In this document: piece after piece, positions 15,286-24,076 of the stretch | Layout of the letters: every line of letters starts with the position of its first letter | Position numbering within the stretch: the first letter of the stretch is position 1 | Assembly (NCBI RefSeq): GCF_024508335.1 | Contig: NZ_CP101988.1 | Location: forward strand, 682,001 to 746,000 | Reading direction: 5' to 3' | Source: Cellulomonas chengniuliangii | GTDB taxonomy: Bacteria > Actinomycetota > Actinomycetes > Actinomycetales > Cellulomonadaceae | DNA length: 64,000 bases | Translations under genes and position numbers: made by a program | Notes under the pieces: generated by a model | The model's database searches: none | Told to the model about the DNA's origin: nothing | Seen by the model: only the letters and a program-made list of their open reading frames with translations

Positions 15286-16059
15286 GTGGGCCCGCTGAGC
15301 GTCACGTTGCCGTTGGCGACGGTCGAGCTGGTGATGCTCGCCGGCGTGCGCGTCGCGGCGTTCCTGGTCATCGCGCCGCCGTTCGCGCACACCGCCGTGC
15401 CCGGCCGGATCAAGGCGATGCTGGCGGTGGGGCTGGCGCTGGCGATGAGCCCGCGCCTGCAGCCGGTCGAGGGCGGGTCCTTGAGCACCGCGGGATTCGT
15501 GGGCGCGTTGGCGATGCAGGTGCTGATCGGCGGGGCACTGGGCTTCCTGGTGGCGCTCGTCTTCGCGGCAGTGCAGGGCGCGGGCACGTTCATCGACCTG
15601 TTCGGCGGCTTCCAGATGGCGGCGGCCTTCGACCCGATGAGCATGACCAGCGGCGCCCAGTTCGCCCGCCTGTACCAGTACACGGCGGTGGTGCTGCTGT
15701 TCGCGTCGGACGGCCACCAGATGCTGATCGCGGGCCTGGCGCGCACCTTCGACGCCCTGCCGATCGGCGCGAACCTGGACATGGCCCAGCTCGGCAGCAC
15801 GCTCGTCGACGGCGCGTCGCAGATGTTCGTGGCGGCGCTGCAGATCGCGGGGCCGCTGATCGTGGTGCTGTTCCTCACCGACGTGGGCCTGGGCCTGTTG
15901 ACCCGGGTGTCCCCGGCGATGAACGCGTTCGCGTTGGGCTTCCCGCTGAAGATCTTGATGACCCTCACGTTCGTCACGTTCGCGTACCTCGCGATGCCCG
16001 GCATCATCGACGGGCTGCTGGGCTCCGCGGTCGAGGCACTGCTGGGGGTGGTCCGATGA
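15286..16059 (+). CDS. fliR: Flagellar export-gate protein FliR
   Basis: This 257-residue protein with six predicted membrane helices matches FliR. Typical segments are LAGVRVAAFLVIAPPFAHTAVPGRIKA at the N-terminus, FGGFQMAAAFDPMSMTSG in the middle and GLGLLTRVSPAMNAFALGFP (family RxxPxxNvfxxGfP) near the C-terminus. FliR completes the FliPQR gate. The start is GTG 15286, five bases after the fliQ stop; the stop overlaps the flhB ATG by 4 bases. Confidence 0.94.
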   Translation: MGPLSVTLPLATVELVMLAGVRVAAFLVIAPPFAHTAVPGRIKAMLAVGLALAMSPRLQPVEGGSLSTAGFVGALAMQVLIGGALGFLVALVFAAVQGAGTFIDLFGGFQMAAAFDPMSMTSGAQFARLYQYTAVVLLFASDGHQMLIAGLARTFDALPIGANLDMAQLGSTLVDGASQMFVAALQIAGPLIVVLFLTDVGLGLLTRVSPAMNAFALGFPLKILMTLTFVTFAYLAMPGIIDGLLGSAVEALLGVVR

Positions 16060-17195
16060 GCAACGACGGCCAGGAGCGCAGTCAGAAGGCCACCCCGCAG
16101 CGGATGAAGGAGGTCCGCCGCAAGGGCGAGCTCGCGCGCTCGCAGGACCTGTCGGCATGGATCGGGCTCGGCGCGGCGGCGATCATGCTGCCCACGGTGA
16201 TCGGGGGCGCGGGCGAGGCGGCGAAGGCCCAGATCGCGCGGGTGCGGGACGTCGTCGCGAACCCCGACGAGGGCATGGTCATCGCGGCCCTCGACGACGG
16301 GCTCGCCTCGCTGCTGCCCACCCTCGCGCCGATGTTCGTTCTCGTGGTGCTCGTGACGGTGGCCGTGGCCGCCGCGCAAGGCGGCGTGCACTTCAAGAAG
16401 TTCAAGCTCAACGTCAAGCAGCTCAACGTGTTCGCCGGGATCAAGCGGCTGTTCAGCGGGCAGACGTGGTGGCAGGGCGCCAAGACGCTGCTCAAGACGG
16501 CGGTGGTGGCCGGGGCCCTGTACGTGGGCGTCCAGTCGTTGGTGCCCTTGCTGATGGGCGCGGGGCGCCTGACCCTCGGGCAGTTCATCGGGGCGGCGGC
16601 GTCCGGCGCGACGACACTGCTGAAGCTGGGCATCGTCGCCGGGGTGCTGCTGGCCGTGGCCGACGTCGCGGTGGTCATGCGGCGCAACCGCAAGAAGACC
16701 CGCATGACCCTGCGCGAGGTCAAGGACGAGCACAAGCGCACCGAGGGAGACCCGCTGCTCAAGGGCGCCATCCGCTCCAAGCAGATGGCCATGAGCCGCA
16801 ACCGCATGATGGCCGCGGTCGCGGACGCGGACGTCGTCCTGCTCAACCCCACCCACGTGGCCGTCGCGCTCAGCTACAAGCCGGGCTCCGGCGCGCCCCG
16901 GATCGTGGCCAAGGGGGCCGGCGTGGTCGCCACCCGCATCCGCGAGGAGGCGGCCGCCAAGCACGTCCCGATGGTCGAGGACGTGCCCCTGGCCCGCGCG
17001 CTGCACGGCGCATGCGAGCTGGGGGAGGAGGTCCCGGAGCACCTGTTCACCGCGGTGGCCCGCGTGCTGGCCTTCGTCATGACGCTGCGCCGCCGCGGCG
17101 CGGCGACCGGCAAGCACCGCGTGCCGGGCGTCGCCCCCGAGTTGCCGGAGGCGCCCGAGCGCCGCGGCAAGCGGCGACGGGCGGCAGTCGTATGA
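16056..17195 (+). CDS. flhB: Flagellar export-gate switch protein FlhB
   Basis: FlhB controls the substrate-specificity switch of the export gate after autocleavage. The 379-residue protein starts with the usual QERSQKATPQRMKEVRRKGE, has four membrane helices, then a cytoplasmic domain with the autocleavage motif NPTH (Asn264) in LLNPTHVAVALSY. The C-terminal subdomain carries VPMVEDVPLARALH, a conserved FlhB segment. A basic tail rich in Arg follows. ATG overlaps the fliR stop. It works with FliK, also encoded here, for the hook-to-filament switch. Confidence 0.96.
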   Translation: MSNDGQERSQKATPQRMKEVRRKGELARSQDLSAWIGLGAAAIMLPTVIGGAGEAAKAQIARVRDVVANPDEGMVIAALDDGLASLLPTLAPMFVLVVLVTVAVAAAQGGVHFKKFKLNVKQLNVFAGIKRLFSGQTWWQGAKTLLKTAVVAGALYVGVQSLVPLLMGAGRLTLGQFIGAAASGATTLLKLGIVAGVLLAVADVAVVMRRNRKKTRMTLREVKDEHKRTEGDPLLKGAIRSKQMAMSRNRMMAAVADADVVLLNPTHVAVALSYKPGSGAPRIVAKGAGVVATRIREEAAAKHVPMVEDVPLARALHGACELGEEVPEHLFTAVARVLAFVMTLRRRGAATGKHRVPGVAPELPEAPERRGKRRRAAVV

Positions 17196-17202
17196 GGCTC
17201 CC

Positions 17203-17238
17203 GCCCTCCGCGCCCTCCGCGCCCTCCGCGCCCTCCGC
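17203..17238 (+). repeat. 9-bp tandem repeat (4 perfect copies plus a partial) between flhB and flhA
   Basis: The unit GCCCTCCGC is repeated perfectly four times (17203-17238), with a partial fifth starting at 17239. It sits eight bases after the flhB stop in the 142-base flhB-flhA gap. The unit length is nine, and the run contains no stop on the + strand. No promoter was recognised in this gap. Confidence 0.9.
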
Positions 17239-17337
17239 GCCCTGCGATCCGGCCCGCGATCCCGCCCGCGCCCCTGCGCACCACACGCTTGACGCACCTG
17301 CTGAGTCCGCAGCGCCCGCTGCCAGGAAGGCCCACCC

Positions 17338-19395
17338 ATGAAGAACCGTCCGATCGCCCAGCTCGCCGTCCCCGTGGGGGTCGTGGGGATCGTGCTGCTG
17401 CTCGTCGTGCCGCTGCCCGCGGGGCTGCTCGACGTGCTGCTCGCGGTGAACATCACGGCCTCGCTCGTGATCCTGCTGACCAGCATGTACGTGCAGCGAC
17501 CGCTCGACTTCTCGATCTTCCCGTCCCTGATCCTGGTGTTCACCCTGTTCCGGCTGGGGCTCAACGTCGCCTCGACCCGGCTGGTGCTGCGGGACGGCTA
17601 CGCGGGCCAGGTGATCGACGCGTTCGGCCACTTCGTGGTGGGCGGCTCACTGGTCATCGGCCTGGTGATCTTCCTGATCCTGGTGGTCATCCAGTTCGTG
17701 GTGATCACCAACGGCGCCGGGCGCGTCGCCGAGGTCGGCGCCCGGTTCACCCTCGACGCGATGCCCGGCAAGCAGATGGCCATCGACGCCGACCTCAACT
17801 CGGGCCTCATCACCGAGGACGAGGCGCGCAAGCGCCGCGCCGACGTGGCCGCGGAGGCCGACTTCTACGGCGCGATGGACGGCGGCTCGAAGTTCGTCAA
17901 GGGCGACGCGATCGCCGGCATCATCATCACCGTCATCAACCTCGTGGGCGGCTTCGCCATCGGCATGATGCAGATGGGCATGACGGCGGGGGAGTCGCTC
18001 GAGCGGTTCAGCCTGCTGACCATCGGCGACGGCCTGGTCACCCAGATCCCGGCGCTGCTGCTCTCGGTGTCCACCGGCATCGTCGTCACCCGCGCCACGG
18101 CCGAGGGCGACATGGGCACCGTCGCGGCCAAGCAGCTCATGCAGTCCAGGTCCGCGCTCGCGATCGCGGGCTGCGGGGCCATCGCCCTCGCGCTGCTGCC
18201 GGGCATGCCGAAGCCGCCGTTCCTCATCGTGGGCGCGGCACTGCTCATCGCGGCGCAGCGCATCAAGGCCACCGAGGCCCGTGACGCCCAGGCGGCCCAG
18301 GACTCGGCGCAGGCGTCAGCGGCCCCCGCCGCCGGCGACACCCCGGAGCAGCTCATCGAGCAGATGCGCGTGCACACCCTCGAGATCCTGCTGGCGCCGG
18401 ACCTCGTGGACCTGGTGGGCGCCGGGCCCGACCGCGACCTGCTGACCCGCGTGCGGGGCCTGCGCCGCAAGATCGCGATGGACCTCGGCATCGTGGTGCC
18501 GCCCGTGCGCACCCGCGACTCAGTGGACCTGCCGCGCTCGACGTACGTGGTGCGCATCTCCGGGGTGGAGGTCGGCCGCGGCGAGGCGCCTGCCGGCCGG
18601 CTGCTCGCGCTCGGCGACGACCTCGCCGCGCTGCCAGGCCAGCCGGTCGTGGAGCCGGTGTTCGGGCTGCCGGGCAAGTGGGTGCCCACCGAGCTGCGTC
18701 ATGCCGCCGAGCTCGCCGGCGCCACCGTGGTGGACCGTGTCTCGGTGCTCATCACGCACCTGGGGTCGATCATCACGCAGAACGCGCCGCGCCTGCTCGG
18801 CCGGGAGGACGTGCGGGTGCTGACCGAGGGCGTCAAGCAGGTCAACCCGTCCGTCGTGGACGAGCTGGTGCCCGGGCTGCTGACCCTCGGCGAGGTGCAG
18901 CGCGTGCTGCAGGGGCTGCTGTCCGAGGAGGTCGCCATCCGGGACCTGTCGCGGATCTACGAGGCGCTCACGCTGCGCGCGAAGACCAGCACCGAGCTGG
19001 AGGGCCTCGTCGAGGCGGCCCGGGCCGCGCTCGGGCCGGCACTGACCGCGCAGCACACCCAGGAGGGGGTGCTGCGGGTGGTCACGCTCGACCCGGCCCT
19101 CGAGCAAGGGCTCGTCGAGCAGCTCCGGCCGTCTGAGTCGGGATCCCAGCTCCTCGTGGAGCCGGACCGCCTCGAGTCCATCCTCAGCCAGCTCCGGACG
19201 GCGGTGGGCGCCGCCGAGGCGGCTGGGCACCCCGTGGTGCTGGTGTGCGCCCCGGCGCTGCGCCCCGCGCTGCGCCGCCTGGTGATGCTCGGCCAGACGC
19301 GCACCGCTGTGCTGTCCTACTCCGAGGTCACCGGCGCCGGAGTCCAGATCGAGACCGTCGGGGTGGTGAGCGGTGTCCACACGATTGCTGCTTGA
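17338..19395 (+). CDS. flhA: Flagellar export-gate protein FlhA
   Basis: FlhA is the large export-gate protein whose cytoplasmic ring docks substrates and chaperones. The 685-residue protein has about eight N-terminal membrane helices, the FHIPEP family signature near RLGLNVASTRLVL, the cytoplasmic loop ARFTLDAMPGKQMAIDADLN, and a C-terminal cytoplasmic domain from about residue 330 to the end. ATG 17338 is supported by AGGAAGG at 17324-17330. It is separated from flhB by a repeat-bearing gap and overlaps the next gene by 23 bases. Confidence 0.97.
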   Translation: MKNRPIAQLAVPVGVVGIVLLLVVPLPAGLLDVLLAVNITASLVILLTSMYVQRPLDFSIFPSLILVFTLFRLGLNVASTRLVLRDGYAGQVIDAFGHFVVGGSLVIGLVIFLILVVIQFVVITNGAGRVAEVGARFTLDAMPGKQMAIDADLNSGLITEDEARKRRADVAAEADFYGAMDGGSKFVKGDAIAGIIITVINLVGGFAIGMMQMGMTAGESLERFSLLTIGDGLVTQIPALLLSVSTGIVVTRATAEGDMGTVAAKQLMQSRSALAIAGCGAIALALLPGMPKPPFLIVGAALLIAAQRIKATEARDAQAAQDSAQASAAPAAGDTPEQLIEQMRVHTLEILLAPDLVDLVGAGPDRDLLTRVRGLRRKIAMDLGIVVPPVRTRDSVDLPRSTYVVRISGVEVGRGEAPAGRLLALGDDLAALPGQPVVEPVFGLPGKWVPTELRHAAELAGATVVDRVSVLITHLGSIITQNAPRLLGREDVRVLTEGVKQVNPSVVDELVPGLLTLGEVQRVLQGLLSEEVAIRDLSRIYEALTLRAKTSTELEGLVEAARAALGPALTAQHTQEGVLRVVTLDPALEQGLVEQLRPSESGSQLLVEPDRLESILSQLRTAVGAAEAAGHPVVLVCAPALRPALRRLVMLGQTRTAVLSYSEVTGAGVQIETVGVVSGVHTIAA

Positions 19396-20530
19396 GGGGA
19401 CCGACCTGCCCGAGCTCATGGCGCACGTGCGCGCCGAGTTCGGTCCATCGGCCCGGATCGTGCGAGCCGAGAGGGTGCGGAGCGGAGGGTTCGCCGGGTT
19501 CTTCGCCCGGCAACGCTATGAGCTGACGGTGGACGTGGCCGACGAGCCGCACACCCGCCCTCGCTCGATGCGCCAGCACCCCGAGCCGGTGGGCATCGAG
19601 GCGTTGCTCGCCGCGGCCGACGCCGCCGAGGTGGGCGGGCTGACCGGCGCTCCCGGCCAGGCGCTCGCGCCCCTGCCCGGGCAGGGCGTGGCTCCCGGCC
19701 CCGGCGAGGAGGCGGGGCCGCGGGTGTCGACGGGCGCCGAGGCCTTCGCCTCCGTCCTCGACCAGGTTCGGGCCATGGCGGGCGGCGAGGCGATCGCGGA
19801 CGTCGAGGTGCCGGCCCCTGCCGCGCGCCGGTTCGAGCCGTTGGCGCCCGCGACGGCGCCGTCGAGCACCACCGGCGTCAACCGCGACGCCCTGCGCGAC
19901 CTCGGCGTGCCCGAGCACTATCTGGCCCGGCTGCCCGGCTCCGGCCCTGTGCTGCTGTCCACGGTGCTGGAGGCCCTGCCCGTGGCGCCGCGGCTGCCCC
20001 GCACGCCGGGGGCCGTCGTCGTGGTCGTGGGCCCTCCTGTCGAGGCCTTGGCGGTGGCCGTGCAGCTCGCCGAGCGGCTCGGGCAGCCCACCTCGAGCGT
20101 GGTGCTGGCCGGTCGCGGCGAGGCTGCGCCCGGCCACGGGCGGCGCATGACCACGGCAGCGACGGCGCGGCGCTGGCGGGGCCGGCCGGAGAAGGACGAC
20201 CAGGTGGCCGTCGTCGCGCTGGGGGTCGGCCCCGACGCCGCCTCCCGCGCCGAGGCGGCCGAGCTGCTCGAGGCGTTCAGCCCCGACCAGGTGTGCGGTG
20301 TCGTGGACGCGCACAGCAAGCTGCGGGACTGCGCCCGGTGGCTGGCCGAGACCGGCGCCCGCCGCCGGGTCGACGTGCTCGCCGTGCGCGGGGTCTTCGA
20401 GACCACCCAGCCGGGCACGGTGCTGGACCTGGGGGTGCCCGTCGCCTGGATCGACGGCCTGCCCGCCACGCGGGTGGCCTGGGCCGCGGTGTTGAGTGAC
20501 CGCCTGGACGCGGGGGCGCGGTGGGACTGA
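19373..20530 (+). CDS. FlhF-like protein with degenerate GTPase motifs
   Basis: This 385-residue protein occupies the flhF position directly after flhA. The N-terminus resembles the FlhF B domain: MAHVRAEFGPSARIVRAERV and GFFARQRYELTVDV. The second half aligns by pattern with the SRP-type GTPase domain, but its key residues are missing. Where FlhF has a P-loop (GPTGVGKTT) this protein has VVVVVGPPVEALAVAV (about residues 214-230). Where TKLDE is expected there is VRGVFETTQPG (about 338-348), followed by the expected LGVPVAWIDG. FlhF sets flagellar placement and number in other bacteria; here GTP binding looks lost. GTG 19373 overlaps flhA by 23 bases. Confidence 0.65.
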   Translation: MSTRLLLEGTDLPELMAHVRAEFGPSARIVRAERVRSGGFAGFFARQRYELTVDVADEPHTRPRSMRQHPEPVGIEALLAAADAAEVGGLTGAPGQALAPLPGQGVAPGPGEEAGPRVSTGAEAFASVLDQVRAMAGGEAIADVEVPAPAARRFEPLAPATAPSSTTGVNRDALRDLGVPEHYLARLPGSGPVLLSTVLEALPVAPRLPRTPGAVVVVVGPPVEALAVAVQLAERLGQPTSSVVLAGRGEAAPGHGRRMTTAATARRWRGRPEKDDQVAVVALGVGPDAASRAEAAELLEAFSPDQVCGVVDAHSKLRDCARWLAETGARRRVDVLAVRGVFETTQPGTVLDLGVPVAWIDGLPATRVAWAAVLSDRLDAGARWD

Positions 20531-20593
20531 CGGACGGTCCGCCGCACGGGGCGTCGAGACGGGCGACCACCGCGGCGCGGGTAGGCTGAACCA

Positions 20594-20890
20594 ATGCTGG
20601 TCCTGAGTCGTCGCGTCGGTGAGCGTCTCGTGATCGGTGACAACATCGTCGTCACGGTGATCGAGGTCCGCAGCGACGGGGTCCGGCTGGGCATCGACGC
20701 CCCGCGGGACGTCCGCGTCCACCGGGCGGAGATCCTCGAGGCCGTCACCGCCGCCAACGTCGAGGCCAGCGCCGCGGTGGACGATGACGCCGCGGTCGCC
20801 GCGCTGCGCGACCTCGTGCACCGCCCGCGCCCGTCGAACGCGCCCAGCGAGGACACGGTCGGTCCCGGCCCGGACGGCTCCCAGGACTGA
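20594..20890 (+). CDS. csrA: Carbon storage regulator / translational repressor CsrA
   Basis: CsrA is an RNA-binding dimer that represses translation of GGA-containing leaders. In Gram-positive flagellar systems it represses flagellin and is antagonised by FliW. Residues 1-57 are a complete CsrA: MLVLSRRVGERLVIGDNIVV, then VRLGIDAPRDVRVHRAEI with the conserved RVHR segment that contacts RNA. The protein is 98 residues, about 30-35 longer than typical, with an acidic Ala-rich tail. No ribosome site precedes ATG 20594; a TAGGCT hexamer at 20582-20587 could make a near-leaderless transcript. No fliW is present in this window. Confidence 0.95.
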   Translation: MLVLSRRVGERLVIGDNIVVTVIEVRSDGVRLGIDAPRDVRVHRAEILEAVTAANVEASAAVDDDAAVAALRDLVHRPRPSNAPSEDTVGPGPDGSQD

Positions 20891-20972
20891 CCCTGCGTGG
20901 CCCGACGCGATCTGCGCCGGACGTCGACCAGCGGGGTGCTCCCGGATCACCCGCCGCCCGGCGGCCACTTCC

Positions 20973-21000
20973 CTCAAGTCGGCCTGATCCCGGCCGATCA
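20973..21000 (+). promoter_or_regulatory. FliA/WhiG-type promoter P3 (CTCA-N16-GCCGATCA) for cheA-cheW
   Basis: CTCA at 20973-20976 and GCCGATCA at 20993-21000, 16-base spacer, 50 bases before the cheA start. Same element and spacing as P1. Confidence 0.8.
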
Positions 21001-21050
21001 GTGAGGCGACGTCGTGGAACGCCCCCGACGAGGCACCCTCAGGAGGCTCC

Positions 21051-23519
21051 GTGGAGGACATGGACGACATCGTTCGCGAGTTCCTCGTGGAGAGCCATGA
21101 GAACCTCGACCAACTCGACCAGGACCTCGTCGCCCTGGAGAGCTCGCCGGGCTCGCGCGAGCTGCTCGGCAGCGTCTTCCGCACCGTCCACACGATCAAG
21201 GGCACCAGCGGCTTCCTCGCGTTCAGCCAGCTCGAACGGGTGACCCACGCCGGGGAGAACCTGCTCGTGGAGCTCCGCGACGGCCGCCGGGCGATGGATG
21301 GGCCGACCACCGATCTGCTGCTCCGCCTGGTGGACACGGTGCGGGCCATCCTCGCCGCGATCGACGCCACGGGCGGCGAGGGCGCAGTCCCGGTCGACGA
21401 CGTCATCGACGCGATCACCATCTTGCAGCGGGGCGGGTCCGCCGCTGCCGCGCCGGTCGCCGACGTGCCCGTCGCCGACGCGCCCGCTGACGAGGCCACA
21501 GTCGCCGAGGCCGCCGCCGCTGAGCCCCCCGCCACCGAGCCGCCCGTGAGCGAGGCCCCGGACCAGGACCTCGCGCCGGTCGACGCCTCGGCGACGCCAG
21601 CCGACGTGTCAGCGGTCCCGCCGGCCGCCGCGCCTGCCACACCCGCCGTCGAGCCTGCGGAGCCGTCGGGCGTCCCCACCGGCGCCGAAGACCCCGCCAC
21701 GGACGCCGCCCCCGGTGTGCCGCACCAGAGAGGAGCGGTCGCCGTGCCGCCCGTCGCCACCCCCAGTGCGCCCCCCGCTCCCGCAGCGCCCGTCACTCCC
21801 GCGGACGACTCGACCGCCTCGCGCGGCGTCGCCGACTCCTCGATCCGGGTCGACGTGGACCTGCTCGACGCCCTGATGCGCCAGGTCGGCGAGCTGGTGC
21901 TCGCCCGCAACCAGATCACCCGCCTCGCCAGCAGTGGCGAGGACGTCGAGTTGTCGCGCACCGCGCAGCGGCTCAACCTGATCGCGGGCGAGCTGCAGGA
22001 GGGGGTCATGAAGACCCGCATGCAGCCCATCGAGCATGTCTGGTCCAAGATGCCCCGCGTCGTGCGGGACCTGGCGGCCCACTGCGACCGCGAGGTCCAG
22101 CTCGAGATGACCGGCGGGGACACCGAGCTCGACCGCAGCCTCCTCGAGGCGGTCAAGGACCCGCTCACCCACCTGGTCCGCAACGCCGTCGACCACGGGA
22201 TCGAGTCCCCGGCCGAGCGCGCAGCCGCCGGGAAGCGGCCCAAGGGCACGCTCTCGCTGCGGGCCTACCACGCGGGCGGCCAGGTGGTCGTCGAGATCGC
22301 CGACGACGGCCGCGGCATCGACCCGGAGAAGATCGCCGCGAAGGCGATCGAGCGAGGCCTGCGGACCGCTGAGCAGATCGCCGCGATGAGCGCCGGCGAG
22401 ATCATCAACCTGGTGTTCCACGCCGGGTTCTCGACCGCCGAGGCGGTCACCAACGTCTCAGGCCGCGGTGTGGGCATGGACGTCGTGCGCACCAAGATCG
22501 AGGCCATCGGCGGCGCGGTGGACGTCGAGTCGACCGTCGGCCTGGGCACCGTGTGGCGCCTGGGCATCCCCCTGACGCTCGCGATCATGCCCGCCCTGAC
22601 GGTGGAGTGCGCTGGCGACCTGTTCGCGGTGCCGCAGGTCAGCCTGCTCGAGCTCGTGGCGCTCGACACCCAGCGCTCGCGGGCCGGCATCGAGTACGTG
22701 CACGCCGCGCCGGTGTACCGGCTGCGGGGCGAGCTCCTGCCGCTCGTGTCCCTCGCCGGGGTGCTCGAGGTCGGCGCCGGCCCGGAGGCCGGCGTCGAGC
22801 AGCAGGGCGTGATCGCTGTGGTCCAGGCCGACCAGCAGCGGTTCGGCCTGCTCGTGGACCGCGTCCTCAACACCGAGGAGATCGTGGTCAAGCCGCTGTC
22901 CGCACGGCTGAAGTCCATCGGCGTGTACGCGGGCGCCACGGTGCTGGGCGACGGGCACGTCGCGCTCATCCTGGACGTCCAGTCGATCGCGCGGCGGGCG
23001 CTGACCTCCGAGGGCGAGCTCGCGCGCGCGGCCCGTGATGTCGAGGCCGAGGTCGAGGTCGTCACCCACGAGCAGGTGCTCGTGGTCGGGATCGGCCATG
23101 GGCGCCGGGTCGCGATGCCGCTGGCGTCGGTCGCACGCCTCGAGCTGGTGCCCGCCGACCAAGTCGAGCTAGTGGGCGGCCGCGAGGTCATCCAGTACCG
23201 CGGGACGATCCTGCCCCTCGCCCGGCTCGACCGGGTGCTGCGGGTGCCCGGGGCGGGCGGCGCGGACGCCGCCGAGCTGCTGCTCGTCGTGTACACCCAT
23301 GACGGTCGCAGCGTCGGGCTGGTCGTGGACGAGATCATCGACATCGTCGACGACGACGCCGGCCGGCGCTCGGACATCGAGGACACGGGCCTGCTGGGCT
23401 CGACCGTGCTTGGCGATCGGGTCACCGAGCTGCTGGACGTGCGCGGCGCGGTGCTGGCCGCCGACCCGTCCTTCTACGACGCCGATCCGAGCCGCATCCT
23501 CGTGGGAGCCCACCGATGA
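21051..23519 (+). CDS. cheA: Chemotaxis histidine kinase CheA with two C-terminal CheW-like domains
   Basis: CheA phosphorylates CheY and CheB in response to chemoreceptors. Domains in the 822-residue protein are: Hpt with phospho-acceptor His47 in TVHTIKGTSGF; an Ala/Pro/Glu linker (about 130-262) where a CheY-binding P2 domain would normally lie; a dimerisation helix pair (VDLLDALMRQVGELVLARNQ); an ATPase domain with HLVRNAVDHGIES, DDGRGIDP and GRGVGMDVV; a CheW-like P5 (about 505-640); and a second CheW-like domain (about 672-810, ending VTELLDVRGAVLAAD). The start is GTG 21051 with AGGAGG at 21041-21046 (4-base spacing); ATG 21060 is an alternative. The stop overlaps cheW. Confidence 0.95.
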   Translation: MEDMDDIVREFLVESHENLDQLDQDLVALESSPGSRELLGSVFRTVHTIKGTSGFLAFSQLERVTHAGENLLVELRDGRRAMDGPTTDLLLRLVDTVRAILAAIDATGGEGAVPVDDVIDAITILQRGGSAAAAPVADVPVADAPADEATVAEAAAAEPPATEPPVSEAPDQDLAPVDASATPADVSAVPPAAAPATPAVEPAEPSGVPTGAEDPATDAAPGVPHQRGAVAVPPVATPSAPPAPAAPVTPADDSTASRGVADSSIRVDVDLLDALMRQVGELVLARNQITRLASSGEDVELSRTAQRLNLIAGELQEGVMKTRMQPIEHVWSKMPRVVRDLAAHCDREVQLEMTGGDTELDRSLLEAVKDPLTHLVRNAVDHGIESPAERAAAGKRPKGTLSLRAYHAGGQVVVEIADDGRGIDPEKIAAKAIERGLRTAEQIAAMSAGEIINLVFHAGFSTAEAVTNVSGRGVGMDVVRTKIEAIGGAVDVESTVGLGTVWRLGIPLTLAIMPALTVECAGDLFAVPQVSLLELVALDTQRSRAGIEYVHAAPVYRLRGELLPLVSLAGVLEVGAGPEAGVEQQGVIAVVQADQQRFGLLVDRVLNTEEIVVKPLSARLKSIGVYAGATVLGDGHVALILDVQSIARRALTSEGELARAARDVEAEVEVVTHEQVLVVGIGHGRRVAMPLASVARLELVPADQVELVGGREVIQYRGTILPLARLDRVLRVPGAGGADAAELLLVVYTHDGRSVGLVVDEIIDIVDDDAGRRSDIEDTGLLGSTVLGDRVTELLDVRGAVLAADPSFYDADPSRILVGAHR

Positions 23520-23932
23520 GCCAGTTCGTGACGTTCACTCTGGGCGGCAGCCTGTACGGCGTCGCCGTCACCCGGGTGCAGGAGGCCCTGCGGGCGCACA
23601 CCCGCACGCGGGTGCCCTTGGCGCCCGTGGGCGTGGCCGGCCTGGTCAACCTGCGCGGCCAGGTCGTCCTCACGGTCGACCTCCGCGCCCGGCTCGGCCT
23701 GGAGCCGCTCGCCGAGGGCGCCGAGCCGATGATGGTCGTGGTGCAGGTCGCGGGGGAGCCCGTGAGCCTGCTCGTCGACGAGATCGGCGACGTGGTCGAC
23801 GTGGGCCCCGAGGCGTTCGAGCCCCCGCCGGACACCCTCGACGTCCACCTGCGGTCCGTGATCCTCGGCGCCTACAAGCTCGACCACGATCTGCTCCTGG
23901 TGCTGGACGTCGACGCGGCCGCCGCGGCCTGA
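23516..23932 (+). CDS. cheW: Chemotaxis coupling protein CheW
   Basis: This 138-residue single CheW domain matches the family in length and pattern: FTLGGSLYGVAVTRVQEAL, VAGLVNLRGQVVLTVDLRARLGL and VSLLVDEIGDVVDV. The conserved Arg in NLRGQ is the receptor/CheA contact region. CheW bridges CheA and MCPs in receptor arrays. ATG overlaps the cheA stop by 4 bases. It closes the cheA-cheW unit; the next gene has its own promoter. Confidence 0.96.
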   Translation: MSQFVTFTLGGSLYGVAVTRVQEALRAHTRTRVPLAPVGVAGLVNLRGQVVLTVDLRARLGLEPLAEGAEPMMVVVQVAGEPVSLLVDEIGDVVDVGPEAFEPPPDTLDVHLRSVILGAYKLDHDLLLVLDVDAAAAA

Positions 23933-24048
23933 GAGCCGGGGCCGGCCTGCGCCTGCCACGGGCCTCACGCCCGGGGACCGTCGGCTGACCCCTCGGGCCC
24001 TGATCGGGTGCCCGACCTGCGCCATTCGGGGGATGTCGGGACGAGCCC

Positions 24049-24076
24049 CTCACCGGTGCCCTCGCGATGCCGATGG
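24049..24076 (+). promoter_or_regulatory. FliA/WhiG-type promoter P4 (CTCA-N16-GCCGATGG) for mcp1
   Basis: CTCA at 24049-24052 and GCCGATGG at 24069-24076, 16-base spacer. It decides the start of the following gene: an upstream in-frame GTG at 24008 would precede the promoter, so ATG 24113 is the better start. Confidence 0.75.
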
